Source: Ruminococcus sp. | Lineage (GTDB): Bacteria; Bacillota; Clostridia; Oscillospirales; Ruminococcaceae | Length of the DNA stretch: 64,000 nucleotides | Assembly (NCBI RefSeq): GCF_017549005.1 | Contig: NZ_JAFYYT010000054.1 | Location: 24,871 to 88,870, forward strand | Direction: 5' to 3' | The notes under the pieces: model-generated | Databases searched by the model: none | Told to the model about the DNA's origin: nothing | What the model saw: the letters and a program-made list of their open reading frames with translations, nothing else | Made by a program: the position numbers and the translations under genes | Shown: positions 36,037-44,905 of the stretch, piece by piece | Position numbering within the stretch: position 1 is the stretch's first letter | Layout: the number at the start of each line of letters is the position of its first letter

Positions 36037-36966
36037 CTAAACGTTGTCCTTCTGCTCTTTTATGGAAGAAAGGGAAGGGGAGGAGCTCACGGAAAGAGCT
36101 TCATAGGCCATCTGCACCTGGAACTCATTGAGTTCGACCTGATAATGGGTGCATCTGCTTCCGTCCTGATCTTTCAGATTAACTATAAGGGAATACGTGA
36201 ATACCGAGCCTGCGTAGACTCCGTTCCCGTAGTGCTTTGTCTTGGTTATGTGCTTGTTTACGGACTCTATCTCGGCTCTGTCCATGCAGATTATCATGCC
36301 GTCCGAGTACATGACGACGTAATTACCGCCGATATTTATGCCGCTGTTGCAGGAATGCTCGCCGTTCCTGCGGTATGTGAGCATTTTGCCGTTGAGGTAG
36401 GAGCGCTCTATCTCGGGGAGCTTTTCGCCGCAGTTGGCTATAAATGATCTTACGGGCGTGTGCAGGAGCTTGAATCCGCCCCACATTGCCGCGAGGATTC
36501 CGCTTACCGCAAGGACTCCTCTTATATCATTCTGTGCAGCTCTGCATATTATGGCTGCCGCAAAGAAAATGGCGGCGGCTATGAGCCATACAACGCCAGA
36601 GGGCTTGAAAAAGCGGCGATCCAGGTCGGCTTTCATGGAGCTTGCCGTGACCTGCTGAAAATCGTTTTTCAGCACATAATCCGAGTACTTTTCCTGCCAT
36701 TTCTCGTCGCTGTGGAACTCATCGTTCCTGACCGCGTTCCTGAACTCGGCGTCCCTGCGCTTTGACCTGCACTCGAAAAATACCGAAACAGCGAGCACAG
36801 CTGCGACCGCCGCGGTCAGTGAAACGCAGAAAACTGTGGAAAAGCCTTTGAATTTACCCATGATAAAGCAAAGGGGAACGCATACAATATAAGCTACCAC
36901 TCTGCTTTTCAGCGGAGGAAGGTCGGGATCGAACTTTTTTCTCGGAGGTTCTTCAAATCTGCCCAT
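36037..36966 (-). CDS. Membrane protein, unknown
   Basis: 309 residues. Two membrane helices at about 25-65, a soluble loop, two more helices at about 125-165, then a C-terminal cytoplasmic region (about 175-309) that reads like a PH/YcxB-type beta domain (RSYLNGKMLTYRRNG ... INIGGNYVVMYSDGMIICM). Function unknown. It starts 17 nt after the preceding membrane protein gene, so both follow the T-box. Confidence 0.78.
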   Translation of the reverse strand: MGRFEEPPRKKFDPDLPPLKSRVVAYIVCVPLCFIMGKFKGFSTVFCVSLTAAVAAVLAVSVFFECRSKRRDAEFRNAVRNDEFHSDEKWQEKYSDYVLKNDFQQVTASSMKADLDRRFFKPSGVVWLIAAAIFFAAAIICRAAQNDIRGVLAVSGILAAMWGGFKLLHTPVRSFIANCGEKLPEIERSYLNGKMLTYRRNGEHSCNSGINIGGNYVVMYSDGMIICMDRAEIESVNKHITKTKHYGNGVYAGSVFTYSLIVNLKDQDGSRCTHYQVELNEFQVQMAYEALSVSSSPSLSSIKEQKDNV

Positions 36967-36983
36967 ATTTTCAGCTCACTTCC

Positions 36984-37445
36984 TCACTTTGCGTGTTTCA
37001 TGACCGCTTTCAGCAGACCGAGAAACGCGGAATGGATAAAGGTACGGACAGCGATGATGATATGTCCGCCCATGAAGACATAACTGATGTACCTGTAGAA
37101 GCTTCTGCCGGCATTTCCTTCGTTCCTGCCGGTAAGCGCGTCAAGGTAGGCTCCCACGTTTTCGCCGCCGAAAGTGACGTACTGGACGAAAACGGAAAGG
37201 ACCAGTGCAACGGTAAAGCCGAGGTTGAGCTTTGCGCTGTCAAGCCCTGCAAGTCCGGTTATAGGGTGGATATATCTTGTGAACAGGGACGTAAAAGCCA
37301 GAGAGATGAGGGTGCATATGGTCATGCGGATAAAAGGGAAGCCGATATTATTGTCCGCTGCCCTTATAAAGCCGATATACAGGCATAGAAGCGGAACAAG
37401 GAACACGGTCAGCGAAAGGCAGAGATATCCTGTGAGTTTTTTCAT
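36984..37445 (-). CDS. Four-helix membrane protein under T-box control
   Basis: 153 residues from the ATG at 37445 (GAGGGAA upstream). The frame stays open further upstream only because it runs through the T-box leader, which is not protein. Four hydrophobic segments (about 4-24, 33-55, 72-93, 122-145) separated by a polar loop. No family recognised. It is the first gene after the T-box and leads the run of minus-strand genes to tyrS. Confidence 0.78.
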   Translation of the reverse strand: MKKLTGYLCLSLTVFLVPLLCLYIGFIRAADNNIGFPFIRMTICTLISLAFTSLFTRYIHPITGLAGLDSAKLNLGFTVALVLSVFVQYVTFGGENVGAYLDALTGRNEGNAGRSFYRYISYVFMGGHIIIAVRTFIHSAFLGLLKAVMKHAK

Positions 37446-37462
37446 GCTGTTCCCTCTTTTCC

Positions 37463-37707
37463 GAAAAAATAAAAGCCCCCGAACAGCGAAAGAACTGTCC
37501 GGGGGCGAAGTTACTCGCGGTACCACCCCGATTTTTCCGTATAAACGGAACTCGAAAAGCTGTAACGGGCCTGCCCGTCCGCACCTACTGACGTTCAATG
37601 CGGCAACTCCCGAATGTAGGTCACTGTGCGCCGTCATTCCCTCACACCACACGGGAACTCTCTGTATCGGGCTCTGCACAGGTTTTATTCGTTCACAGTA
37701 TTTGTAC
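37463..37707 (-). promoter_or_regulatory. T-box riboswitch, probable tyrosine specificity
   Basis: On the minus strand the T-box core GGGGTGGTACCGCG is at 37516-37529. A terminator stem is built from GCCCCCGGACAG and CTGTTCGGGGGC and ends in TTTTATTTTTT. Stem I has the AGAGAG and GGTG distal motifs. Basal pairs are CGAAT/ATTCG (37687-37691 with 37611-37615) and CTGTGC/GCACAG (37676-37681 with 37624-37629). The 3' specifier loop is TGACCTAC (37616-37623). A TAC (Tyr) triplet followed by a purine, as is usual, ends the loop; CTA (Leu) is the alternative. TGGT fits a tRNA with A73, which excludes glycine. Confidence 0.85.
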
Positions 37708-37711
37708 ATTT

Positions 37712-37740
37712 ATAATAGCATATCTTTTTTGTGTTGTCAA
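37712..37740 (-). promoter_or_regulatory. Promoter of the T-box transcript
   Basis: TTGACA (37735-37740) and TATTAT (37712-37717) with a 17-nt spacer on the minus strand. Confidence 0.75.
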
Positions 37741-37835
37741 GAGAAAAAAGTTTTGCGTTTTTTGCTGTTTTTTCTGAAAGGATAAAGGTATTTCGGTAAA
37801 AAACGTCAAAGCTCAAGTTTTTTTCGGCTTAGTAC

Positions 37836-37864
37836 TTGAAATTTAATGCTGATTGGTATATAAT
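37836..37864 (+). promoter_or_regulatory. Promoter of the DUF1846 gene
   Basis: TTGAAA (37836-37841) and TATAAT (37859-37864) with a 17-nt spacer. Confidence 0.75.
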
Positions 37865-37896
37865 AAATTATTATAGTTTAACGGGAGGAAGATAAA

Positions 37897-39366
37897 ATGA
37901 GTTTTAAGATCGGATTTGACAATGAAAAGTACCTCAAGATGCAGTCAGAGCATATCCGTCAGCGCATTTCCCAGTTCGGCGACAAGCTTTACCTTGAATT
38001 CGGCGGTAAGCTTTTTGATGATTATCATGCTTCGAGAGTGCTGCCCGGATTCAAGCCTGACAGTAAGCTGCAGATGCTTTTACAGCTCAAGGACGACGCT
38101 GAGATAGTCATTGTCATCAATTCTGACGATATCGAGAAAAACAAGGTAAGAGGCGACCTCGGCATAACCTATGATATAGACGTTATCAGACTTTTCAACG
38201 TTTTCACAAAGATCGGACTTTATGTAAGCAGCGTAGTTCTCACGCGCTATGATGGTCAGCCCACTGCCGACGCTTTTCAGAAGCGCCTTGAAGCTCTCGG
38301 AGTAAAGGTTTACCACCATTACAGCATAAAGGGCTATCCTTCCAATTTACAGTATATAATAAGCGACGAGGGCTACGGAAGAAACGAATATATCGAGACC
38401 TCACGCAGGCTCGTTGTCGTTACGGCTCCCGGACCCGGAAGCGGTAAAATGGCTACCTGCCTTTCACAGCTCTACCATGAGCACAAGAGAGGCATCGACG
38501 CAGGCTATGCAAAGTTCGAGACCTTCCCGATCTGGAACCTTCCTCTCCGTCACCCTGTCAATATTGCTTACGAGGCGGCTACCGCAGACCTTAACGACGT
38601 CAACATGATAGACCCGTTCCACCTCGAAGCATATGGAAAAACTACCGTTAACTATAACCGTGATGTTGAGATATTCCCCGTTCTCAACGCTATGTTTGAA
38701 AAAATACTTGGCGAGTCTCCTTACAAGTCGCCTACGGATATGGGCGTAAATATGGCAGGAAACTGCATTATGGACGACGAAGCCGTTTCCGAAGCTGCAA
38801 GACAGGAGATAATCCGCCGTTATTATACAGGTATGTGCGAATACAGGAAGGGCCTTATTTCCGAAGACGAGGTAATGAAGCTCGAGCTCCTTATGAAACA
38901 GGCAAATGTCACCGTTGAGGACAGAAAGGTAGTATCCGCCGCTCTCGACAAGGAGAGGGCTACGGACGGCCCGGCGGCAGCTATGGAGCTTCCCGACGGA
39001 ACTGTCCTTACGGGACGCACATCAAATCTTCTCGGAGCTGTTTCGGCTCTGCTGCTGAATGCACTCAAGCACTTTGCAAATATCGACGATGAGATACTGC
39101 TCATGTCGCCTCACGTTATCGAGCCGATAATGGCTCTCAAGGTAAATCATCTCGGCAACAGCAACCCGAGAATGCATACGGACGAAACTCTTATCGCCCT
39201 TTCGATATGTGCAAATACAGACGAGAACGCTAAGAAGGCTATGGAGCAGATATCGAAGCTCCGCGGCTGTGAGGTGCATTCCACCGTTATCCTTTCACAG
39301 GTTGACGAGCGTATTGCAAAGAGACTTGGCATAAATCTCACCTGCGAGCCAAAATACGAAGCTTGA
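37897..39366 (+). CDS. DUF1846 family protein
   Basis: 489 residues, the usual size of DUF1846 proteins, with the family N terminus (MSFKIGFDNEKYLKMQSEHI). An internal nucleotide-binding-like loop is seen (VTAPGPGSGKMATCLSQLYH). The fold is known from structures, but the biochemical role is not settled. GGGAGG precedes the ATG. It is monocistronic, and codon bias suggests good expression. Confidence 0.93.
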   Translation: MSFKIGFDNEKYLKMQSEHIRQRISQFGDKLYLEFGGKLFDDYHASRVLPGFKPDSKLQMLLQLKDDAEIVIVINSDDIEKNKVRGDLGITYDIDVIRLFNVFTKIGLYVSSVVLTRYDGQPTADAFQKRLEALGVKVYHHYSIKGYPSNLQYIISDEGYGRNEYIETSRRLVVVTAPGPGSGKMATCLSQLYHEHKRGIDAGYAKFETFPIWNLPLRHPVNIAYEAATADLNDVNMIDPFHLEAYGKTTVNYNRDVEIFPVLNAMFEKILGESPYKSPTDMGVNMAGNCIMDDEAVSEAARQEIIRRYYTGMCEYRKGLISEDEVMKLELLMKQANVTVEDRKVVSAALDKERATDGPAAAMELPDGTVLTGRTSNLLGAVSALLLNALKHFANIDDEILLMSPHVIEPIMALKVNHLGNSNPRMHTDETLIALSICANTDENAKKAMEQISKLRGCEVHSTVILSQVDERIAKRLGINLTCEPKYEA

Positions 39367-39568
39367 TGCAGGGGCGAGTATCATCTGCCCGGGGCTTTGG
39401 TCATTAGCCGTCAGGGAACGGCATTGGATACGTTTGGAATATGACATTATATTTTATTTAAAAGTCCTTGCAGATACGCAAATCAGAGATTTGTTCCCTG
39501 CAATCGGACAATTATACCATAACGCTTCGCTTATATGATATAATAGGATTTTTGGAGTCAGCTGTATT

Positions 39569-39952
39569 ATGTTCAATAAAAATTTTGATAAGAGTTTTGA
39601 ATTTGCCGAAATAATGTTTTTTCTCGTTTTTTTCCTTGTATTGGGATTAATAATAGCCGCTGCCGTAAGAAGCATAATTATGTGGCAGAAAAATAATAAT
39701 TCTCCGCGGCTTACCGTAGACGCTTCTGTCGTTACAAAGCGTGTGAACGTTTCACGTCACAAGGGCTACTTGGGAGATGCCAGATATCATGCTATGTCCT
39801 CCACACGTTATTATGTGACATTCCAGGTGGAGAGCGGAGACCGTTTTGAGCTTTTGGTCAGCGGACAGGAGTACGGTATGCTCGCCGAAGGCGACCGCGG
39901 AAAGCTGACATTCCAGGGAACAAGGTATCTGAGCTTTGAGCGCGGTTATTGA
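39569..39952 (+). CDS. DUF2500 family membrane protein
   Basis: 127 residues: a membrane helix (about 13-38), then a basic linker and a beta domain of DUF2500 type (TVDASVVTKRVNVSRHKG ... YYVTFQVESGDRFELLVSGQ ... GDRGKLTFQGTRYLSFER). Function unknown. GGAG is 11 nt before the ATG. A TATAAT lies at about 39538 without a clear -35. Confidence 0.85.
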   Translation: MFNKNFDKSFEFAEIMFFLVFFLVLGLIIAAAVRSIIMWQKNNNSPRLTVDASVVTKRVNVSRHKGYLGDARYHAMSSTRYYVTFQVESGDRFELLVSGQEYGMLAEGDRGKLTFQGTRYLSFERGY

Positions 39953-39964
39953 ACTGAATAAATA

Positions 39965-40010
39965 ATGAGCCCCGAAACAGTGATAAAAGCTGTTTCGGGG
40001 CTCATTTTTT
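39965..40010 (+). terminator. Terminator of the DUF2500 gene
   Basis: 16-bp stem (39965-39980 with 39990-40005) then TTTTTT. Confidence 0.92.
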
Positions 40011-40092
40011 GCTGTATACTAAGGGATATTCGAGGGCACACAATGCGTCCCTGCATAGTTCTCGGCTATGAAGCCAATTGCTAAAGGCTTAT

Positions 40093-40635
40093 TTACCCCT
40101 CTATCTGCCGGGCAAGGAACTGTGCGGCAGCGTTTATCAGGCTTTTCTGCATATCTGTGGCTTCATTAGTCTTGTCGCCCGTGAGAAATACAACAGCTCC
40201 CGAAACATCGCCTGCCGTGATGATAGGTACTGCCGCTATGGCTGTCCTGTCAACTCCCTCGGCAGGGAAGAAGCTGTTGGTGCTGCCGTCGGGACAAAAG
40301 AACTGTCCGCGGTTTTCCATGAGTTCTTCAAGCTGTCCGGAAGCGCGGCGTTCGGAAAACTCCTTACGTGCTGCTCCTGCGGAAGCCACTACGTGATCCT
40401 TGTCGAAAATAAGCACGGCGCAGCCTGCGATCTTATGCATTATATCCGCTACGTAGCCTGCGTTCTCGCTCATTTCGCTTATGGCGGAGTATTTTTTGAA
40501 TATTACCTCGCCCTCACTGTTGGTATAGATCTCGAGAGGGTCGCCCTCACGGATCCGCATAGTTCTGCGAATTTCCTTAGGAATGACCACTCGTCCGAGG
40601 TCGTCGATACGTCTGACGATACCTGTTGCTTTCAT
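40093..40635 (-). CDS. spoVT: SpoVT-like AbrB-family transcriptional regulator
   Basis: 180 residues. The N-terminal swapped-hairpin AbrB domain (MKATGIVRRIDDLGRVVIPK ... RIREGDPLEIYTNSEGEVIF) is followed by a GAF-like domain (about 55-175), the layout of SpoVT. In Bacillus it tunes late forespore genes after sigma-G. Its presence suggests sporulation ancestry, or a retained regulator in a lineage often described as non-sporing. GGAGG lies before the ATG. Confidence 0.9.
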   Translation of the reverse strand: MKATGIVRRIDDLGRVVIPKEIRRTMRIREGDPLEIYTNSEGEVIFKKYSAISEMSENAGYVADIMHKIAGCAVLIFDKDHVVASAGAARKEFSERRASGQLEELMENRGQFFCPDGSTNSFFPAEGVDRTAIAAVPIITAGDVSGAVVFLTGDKTNEATDMQKSLINAAAQFLARQIEG

Positions 40636-40868
40636 TTATTCCAACCTCCAAATAATATTTTTGAATTTGTGAGGTTAGTATTTCCGTATTTTGTTGGATT
40701 ATGCGCTTGCCCGGGAAACGTAAATGATATGAGGATTGCAAATATTGGTATTTTGGAGCATGTCAAAAAGGCACATTTGAAATGAACTGCGCCACTTTAT
40801 GCTGTACGAACAAAGCGGTGCAATTCAATAGTGTAGTCGTTTTAAATTTATTGACATTGCCGAATATA

Positions 40869-40949
40869 GAAGGCAGTCTTGAATAAGAACTTGATTCTGA
40901 GCTCGGGTATGAGCCATATGACGTTAAGAACAAGGAAACTGACAAGTCT
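40869..40949 (+). pseudogene. Remnant of an IS256/Mutator-type transposase
   Basis: The frame reads EGSLE, a TAA stop, then ELDSELGYEPYDVKNKETDK and S. This matches the conserved N-terminal block of IS256-family transposases (ELEEELGY..YD.KNK.TDNSRNG). It carries an internal stop and fades out on both sides, so it is a fossil. The rest of the 560-bp gap (40636-41199) holds only repeat motifs at 41042-41093. Confidence 0.55.
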
Positions 40950-41041
40950 CATATAATAAAAATAGTTTTAATAATACTAACAAATTATGATATTTCAGTA
41001 ACAGTATTAAAGGCAACAAGCCAGATCTTTTGCTGTATTTT

Positions 41042-41093
41042 CACTCATTTTTCACTTTTGTTTTACAGCCTTGACACTCATTTTCAGTGTCAA
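41042..41093 (+). promoter_or_regulatory. Operator-like repeats upstream of the VTC-DUF4956-CotH operon
   Basis: Two direct copies of CACTCATTTT(T)CA start at 41042 and 41075, 33 bp apart (about three helical turns). The second lies within a perfect inverted repeat TTGACACT/AGTGTCAA (41071-41078 with 41086-41093). A TATAAT at 41109-41114 follows without a -35 at normal spacing, which suggests an activator-dependent promoter. Confidence 0.45.
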
Positions 41094-41199
41094 TTCAGCG
41101 TTCAAAGGTATAATCAAAGCATAGGATACGACGCACGCAGGCTGACATTCCCTTCATTGGTCTGTGTGCGTACCTATGACAAGGAAAAGAGGTGAAACT

Positions 41200-41868
41200 A
41201 TGGATCTCAGACATGAGATAAAGCATGAGATAAACTACTCCGACATGATAACGATACGTCACAGACTAAGCGCAGTTGCATATCACGATCCGCATACCAT
41301 AGACGGAAAATACTTTATCCGAAGCCTTTACTTTGATAATCCTGCAGACAAGGCGCTGATGGAAAAGATAAACGGAATGAGCAGACGTGAAAAGTTTCGT
41401 ATAAGATACTATAACGGCGATACCTCGGTCATTCATCTTGAAAAGAAAAGCAAGATAGACCACCTCGGCAACAAGCAGAGCGTACCGCTTACAGCACAGC
41501 AGGCACAGAGCATAGTTGACGGTGAAATTGCATGGATGATAGATTCGGAATACCCGCTTGTACGCGAGCTTTACTCAAAAATGCAAACAGAGGGCACAGC
41601 TCCGAAGACTATCGTGGACTACACAAGAGAACCTTTCATCTATTCCGCAGGAAATGTCCGTGTGACCATTGATTACAATGTGCGGAGCGGCATGAGATGT
41701 ACGGATTTTCTGGATCCCGGATGTGTGACGGTCCCCGTTTCGGACGCGATAATTCTCGAAGTCAAGTGGGACGGTTTTCTCCCCGATATAATCAGGGACG
41801 CAGTTGCCCTCTCAGACAGGCGTGAGGGAGCTTTTTCAAAATATGCAGCCTGCAGAATTTACGGATAA
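41200..41868 (+). CDS. VTC-type polyphosphate polymerase domain protein
   Basis: 222 residues from the ATG at 41200 (AGAGGTG upstream). A CYTH-like tunnel domain related to yeast Vtc4: basic strands HEIKHEINYSD, YFIRSLYFDN, EKFRIRYYNGD, HLEKKSK, and the acidic EVKWDGFLP near the end line the tunnel. Vtc4 makes polyphosphate from ATP; bacterial homologues beside CotH genes are not characterised. It is soluble and cytoplasmic, followed after 15 nt by DUF4956. Confidence 0.88.
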   Translation: MDLRHEIKHEINYSDMITIRHRLSAVAYHDPHTIDGKYFIRSLYFDNPADKALMEKINGMSRREKFRIRYYNGDTSVIHLEKKSKIDHLGNKQSVPLTAQQAQSIVDGEIAWMIDSEYPLVRELYSKMQTEGTAPKTIVDYTREPFIYSAGNVRVTIDYNVRSGMRCTDFLDPGCVTVPVSDAIILEVKWDGFLPDIIRDAVALSDRREGAFSKYAACRIYG

Positions 41869-41883
41869 TAAGGAGTTTTTATT

Positions 41884-42555
41884 ATGAGTTTCAGTGATAT
41901 CTTCAAGTCTAATTTTATAGAGAATGTGACCAGCGTCAGCATTCTTGACATGGCAATAGCCCTGCTTCTTGCATTCGGGCTGGGAATGTTCATCTTTCTC
42001 GTATACAAAAAGACATATTCGGGAGTAATGTACTCCGCAAGTTTCGGCACAACACTCGTTGCGCTTACAATGATAACTACAGTAGTTATCCTCGCAGTTA
42101 CAAGCAATGTAGTACTTTCCCTTGGTATGGTGGGCGCACTTTCCATCGTCCGTTTCCGTACAGCTATCAAGGAACCGCTGGATATCGCTTTCCTGTTCTG
42201 GTCTATCGCAGTTGGTATCGTCCTTGCGGCAGGCATGATACCGCTTGCAGTCATCGGCAGCGTTATCATCGGCGTTATCCTTCTTGTATTCGTAAACCGC
42301 AAGGCGCATAAGAACCCGTATATCGTAGTTGTACGCTGTGACGGCCACGACAGTGAAACAAAGGCGAAGGCTTTCCTTGACGGAAAGACCGAGAGATGCG
42401 TAGTCAAGAGCAAGACTGCTCAGAAAGGCTCTGTTGAGCTGAATATGGAGATACGCCTCAAGGACGACAACACTGATTTTGTCAATACCCTTGCAGATAT
42501 GGAGGGCGTCAGCAGTGCTGTTCTTGTAAGCTATAACGGCGACTACATGGGATAA
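41884..42555 (+). CDS. DUF4956 membrane protein
   Basis: 223 residues. Four membrane helices (about 22-40, 50-75, 80-100, 110-135) with the family block MVGALSIVRFRTAIKEPLD, then a cytoplasmic alpha/beta domain (about 145-223). DUF4956 is commonly encoded next to VTC and CotH genes, and is a likely membrane bridge between a cytoplasmic polymerase domain and an extracytoplasmic CotH kinase. AAGGAG precedes the ATG. Confidence 0.9.
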   Translation: MSFSDIFKSNFIENVTSVSILDMAIALLLAFGLGMFIFLVYKKTYSGVMYSASFGTTLVALTMITTVVILAVTSNVVLSLGMVGALSIVRFRTAIKEPLDIAFLFWSIAVGIVLAAGMIPLAVIGSVIIGVILLVFVNRKAHKNPYIVVVRCDGHDSETKAKAFLDGKTERCVVKSKTAQKGSVELNMEIRLKDDNTDFVNTLADMEGVSSAVLVSYNGDYMG

Positions 42556-42567
42556 GGGTGTGATAGA

Positions 42568-44880
42568 ATGTCAGCACATAAAAACATAGACAGGATATGC
42601 ATTGTGATAACAGCTATCGCAATTGCTCTTGCCTTTATCTTCTGCAACGGTCAGGTATTCGGCATACGGACTGCGGCTCACGCTATCGGCTATGAGAACC
42701 GTCTGTTTGACAGATCAAAGGTGCATACCATTGACATAGTCATGAACGACTGGGACGGTTTCATAGAGGGCTGCGAGAGCGAGGAATACTCCGCCTGCAA
42801 TCTTGTTATAGACGGTGAAGCCGTCAGAAATGTCGGTCTCAGAGCTAAGGGCAACACCTCACTCAGCTCTGTAAAAAATATGAACAGCAGCCGATACAGC
42901 TTCAAGATAGAGTTCGACCAGTACGAAAACGGCAAGACCTATCACGGACTTGACAAGCTGTGTCTGAACAATATTATTCAGGACAACACCTACATGAAGG
43001 ACTATCTTGCGTATACGCTGATGTATGATTTCGGCGTGGACGCCCCGCTTTGCAGCTATGCCTATATCACGGTCAACGGCGAGGACTGGGGACTGTATCT
43101 TGCTGTTGAAGCTATCGAGGATTCATTCCTTGAAAGGAACTACGGCAGCAATTACGGCGACCTCTACAAGCCCGACGCTATGGGCTTCGGCGGCGGCAGA
43201 GGCAACGGCAAAGATTTTAGTATGGGGAATTTTATGAATAAAGAGAGCGAAGAAAATAAAGAAAGCTCTGAAAAATCAAACGATAATGACAACTCATCAA
43301 AAACGCCCGGCGGATTTGGCGGCGGAATGCCTGATTTCGGAAATATGCCCGATTTCGGCGGAGATATGCCGCAGTTCGACCTGGAAAATATGCCCGGGGA
43401 TTTCGATCCTTCAAAGATGTTCGGAGAGGGCGGCGGAATGCCTGACTTTGGCGGAGGTGAGGGCAAAGGCGGATTTGGCGGCGGCTTCGGTATGGGCAGC
43501 GACGATGTAAAGCTGAAATATACCGATGACGATATCGACAGTTATTCCAATATCTTCAACAATGCGAAAACACCTGTTGATAAAGCCGATAAGAAGCGCC
43601 TTATCCGTTCGCTGAAAGCTCTGCTGGAGCAGTCAGACCTTGAAAGCACCGTTGATACCGAGGAAGTCATTCGCTACTTTGTAGTACATGATTTTCTTGT
43701 CAACGGCGACAGCTACACAGGTCAGATGATACATAACTACTACCTCTATGAGGAAAACGGACAGCTTTCAATGATACCCTGGGACTATAACCTTGCTTAC
43801 GGCTCATTTATGGGAGGCAATGCTTCATCTTCCGTTAATTCTCCAATTGATACGCCTGTATCCGGCGGTATGAGTGACCGTCCCATGATAGCATGGATAT
43901 TCGATAACGAAGAATTCACGGAGCAGTATCATGAGCTTTTCAGCGAATTTATCGAAAGCGTGGATTTTGAGAAGCTTGTAGCCGATACCGCAGACCTTAT
44001 CGACAGATATGTCGAGAAAGACCCTACAAAATTCTGTACCTATGACGAGTTCAGAACAGGTGTCGAAGCTATGAGCAGCTTCTGCAGGCTTCGTGCTGAG
44101 AGCGTCAGCGGACAGCTTGACGGTACTATCCCTGCAACTACAGAGGGACAGAATGCTGACAGCTCCGCACTTATTGACACAGAAGGACTGAATACGTCTG
44201 ATATGGGCTCTATGGGCGGCGGAAAAGGCGGCTTCGGCGGCAAGAGCGATCGGAAAGGCGGCTTCGGCAGAAACAGCAGCTCAGAAAAATCCAATAAAAC
44301 CGAGTCTTCAAAGGAAGCAGAAAAAGTCGGGATAAAGCAGGCCTCCGATACTTCTTCTTTCTCCGTAAAGACGTTGAGCAGTGTTCAGCTTCTTGCAAAT
44401 GAGAATGATTCAAGCCGCGGCAGCAAGTCACAGCGCGGAAACGGCGATAAGCCAGACTTTGGCGGTCAGCCTCCACAGGGCTTCGGCGGAGAAATGCCTG
44501 ATGATTTTGATCCGGGCAATATGCCTGATTTTGGCGGACAGCCGCCGCAAGGCTTTGATCCCGACAATATGCCCGGTGATTTTGATCCTGATAATATGCC
44601 CGGGGGAGCTTCGCCGTTCGGCAGTGAAAAGGCAGCTGCCAGCAACAGCGATGATGATACCGAAGTCACTGAACAACCTGATGAAGCAGTATCATCAGAC
44701 AATAACGGCGATACAGCTCAGGGAAAAAGAGCAAACATCGGCGAAAGACCTGATATGGGCAGCTTTTCTCCAATGAACGGTTCACCCCAGCAGAACAACA
44801 CCACAGCATATATATTGCTTGGAGCCTCTGCGCTCGTTCTGTTACTGGGTCTTGGATTTGCTTTCAAATTCAAAAGATAA
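42568..44880 (+). CDS. CotH-family kinase with Gly/Met/Pro/Asp/Phe-rich insertions
   Basis: 770 residues. One N-terminal membrane helix (about 9-27), a CotH kinase domain in two parts (about 45-202 and 312-510) and a C-terminal helix (about 746-766) followed by KFKR. Kinase features: LRAKGNTSLS, GLDKLCLNN, GEDWGLYLAVEAIEDSFLER and the metal-binding IPWDYNLAYG (D406). CotH of Bacillus is an atypical protein kinase that phosphorylates spore-coat proteins. Here the domain is split by a low-complexity insert (about 203-312) of MPDFG, FGGG and MPGDFDP repeats, and a similar block (about 545-742) precedes the second helix. These may be self-phosphorylation or assembly regions. It is the last gene of the operon. 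Confidence 0.9.
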   Translation: MSAHKNIDRICIVITAIAIALAFIFCNGQVFGIRTAAHAIGYENRLFDRSKVHTIDIVMNDWDGFIEGCESEEYSACNLVIDGEAVRNVGLRAKGNTSLSSVKNMNSSRYSFKIEFDQYENGKTYHGLDKLCLNNIIQDNTYMKDYLAYTLMYDFGVDAPLCSYAYITVNGEDWGLYLAVEAIEDSFLERNYGSNYGDLYKPDAMGFGGGRGNGKDFSMGNFMNKESEENKESSEKSNDNDNSSKTPGGFGGGMPDFGNMPDFGGDMPQFDLENMPGDFDPSKMFGEGGGMPDFGGGEGKGGFGGGFGMGSDDVKLKYTDDDIDSYSNIFNNAKTPVDKADKKRLIRSLKALLEQSDLESTVDTEEVIRYFVVHDFLVNGDSYTGQMIHNYYLYEENGQLSMIPWDYNLAYGSFMGGNASSSVNSPIDTPVSGGMSDRPMIAWIFDNEEFTEQYHELFSEFIESVDFEKLVADTADLIDRYVEKDPTKFCTYDEFRTGVEAMSSFCRLRAESVSGQLDGTIPATTEGQNADSSALIDTEGLNTSDMGSMGGGKGGFGGKSDRKGGFGRNSSSEKSNKTESSKEAEKVGIKQASDTSSFSVKTLSSVQLLANENDSSRGSKSQRGNGDKPDFGGQPPQGFGGEMPDDFDPGNMPDFGGQPPQGFDPDNMPGDFDPDNMPGGASPFGSEKAAASNSDDDTEVTEQPDEAVSSDNNGDTAQGKRANIGERPDMGSFSPMNGSPQQNNTTAYILLGASALVLLLGLGFAFKFKR

Positions 44881-44905
44881 TTCAAATTGCTTATCATTTA
44901 TAAAA

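Noticed and set aside
37446-37709. In-frame N-terminal extension of the membrane protein gene
   Set aside because: The open frame runs through the T-box and its terminator; the ribosome site favours the ATG at 37445.
43200-44620. Repeats in the CotH gene as a CRISPR or tandem DNA repeat
   Set aside because: They are in-frame codons for Gly/Met/Pro/Asp/Phe-rich protein segments of irregular length, without spacers.
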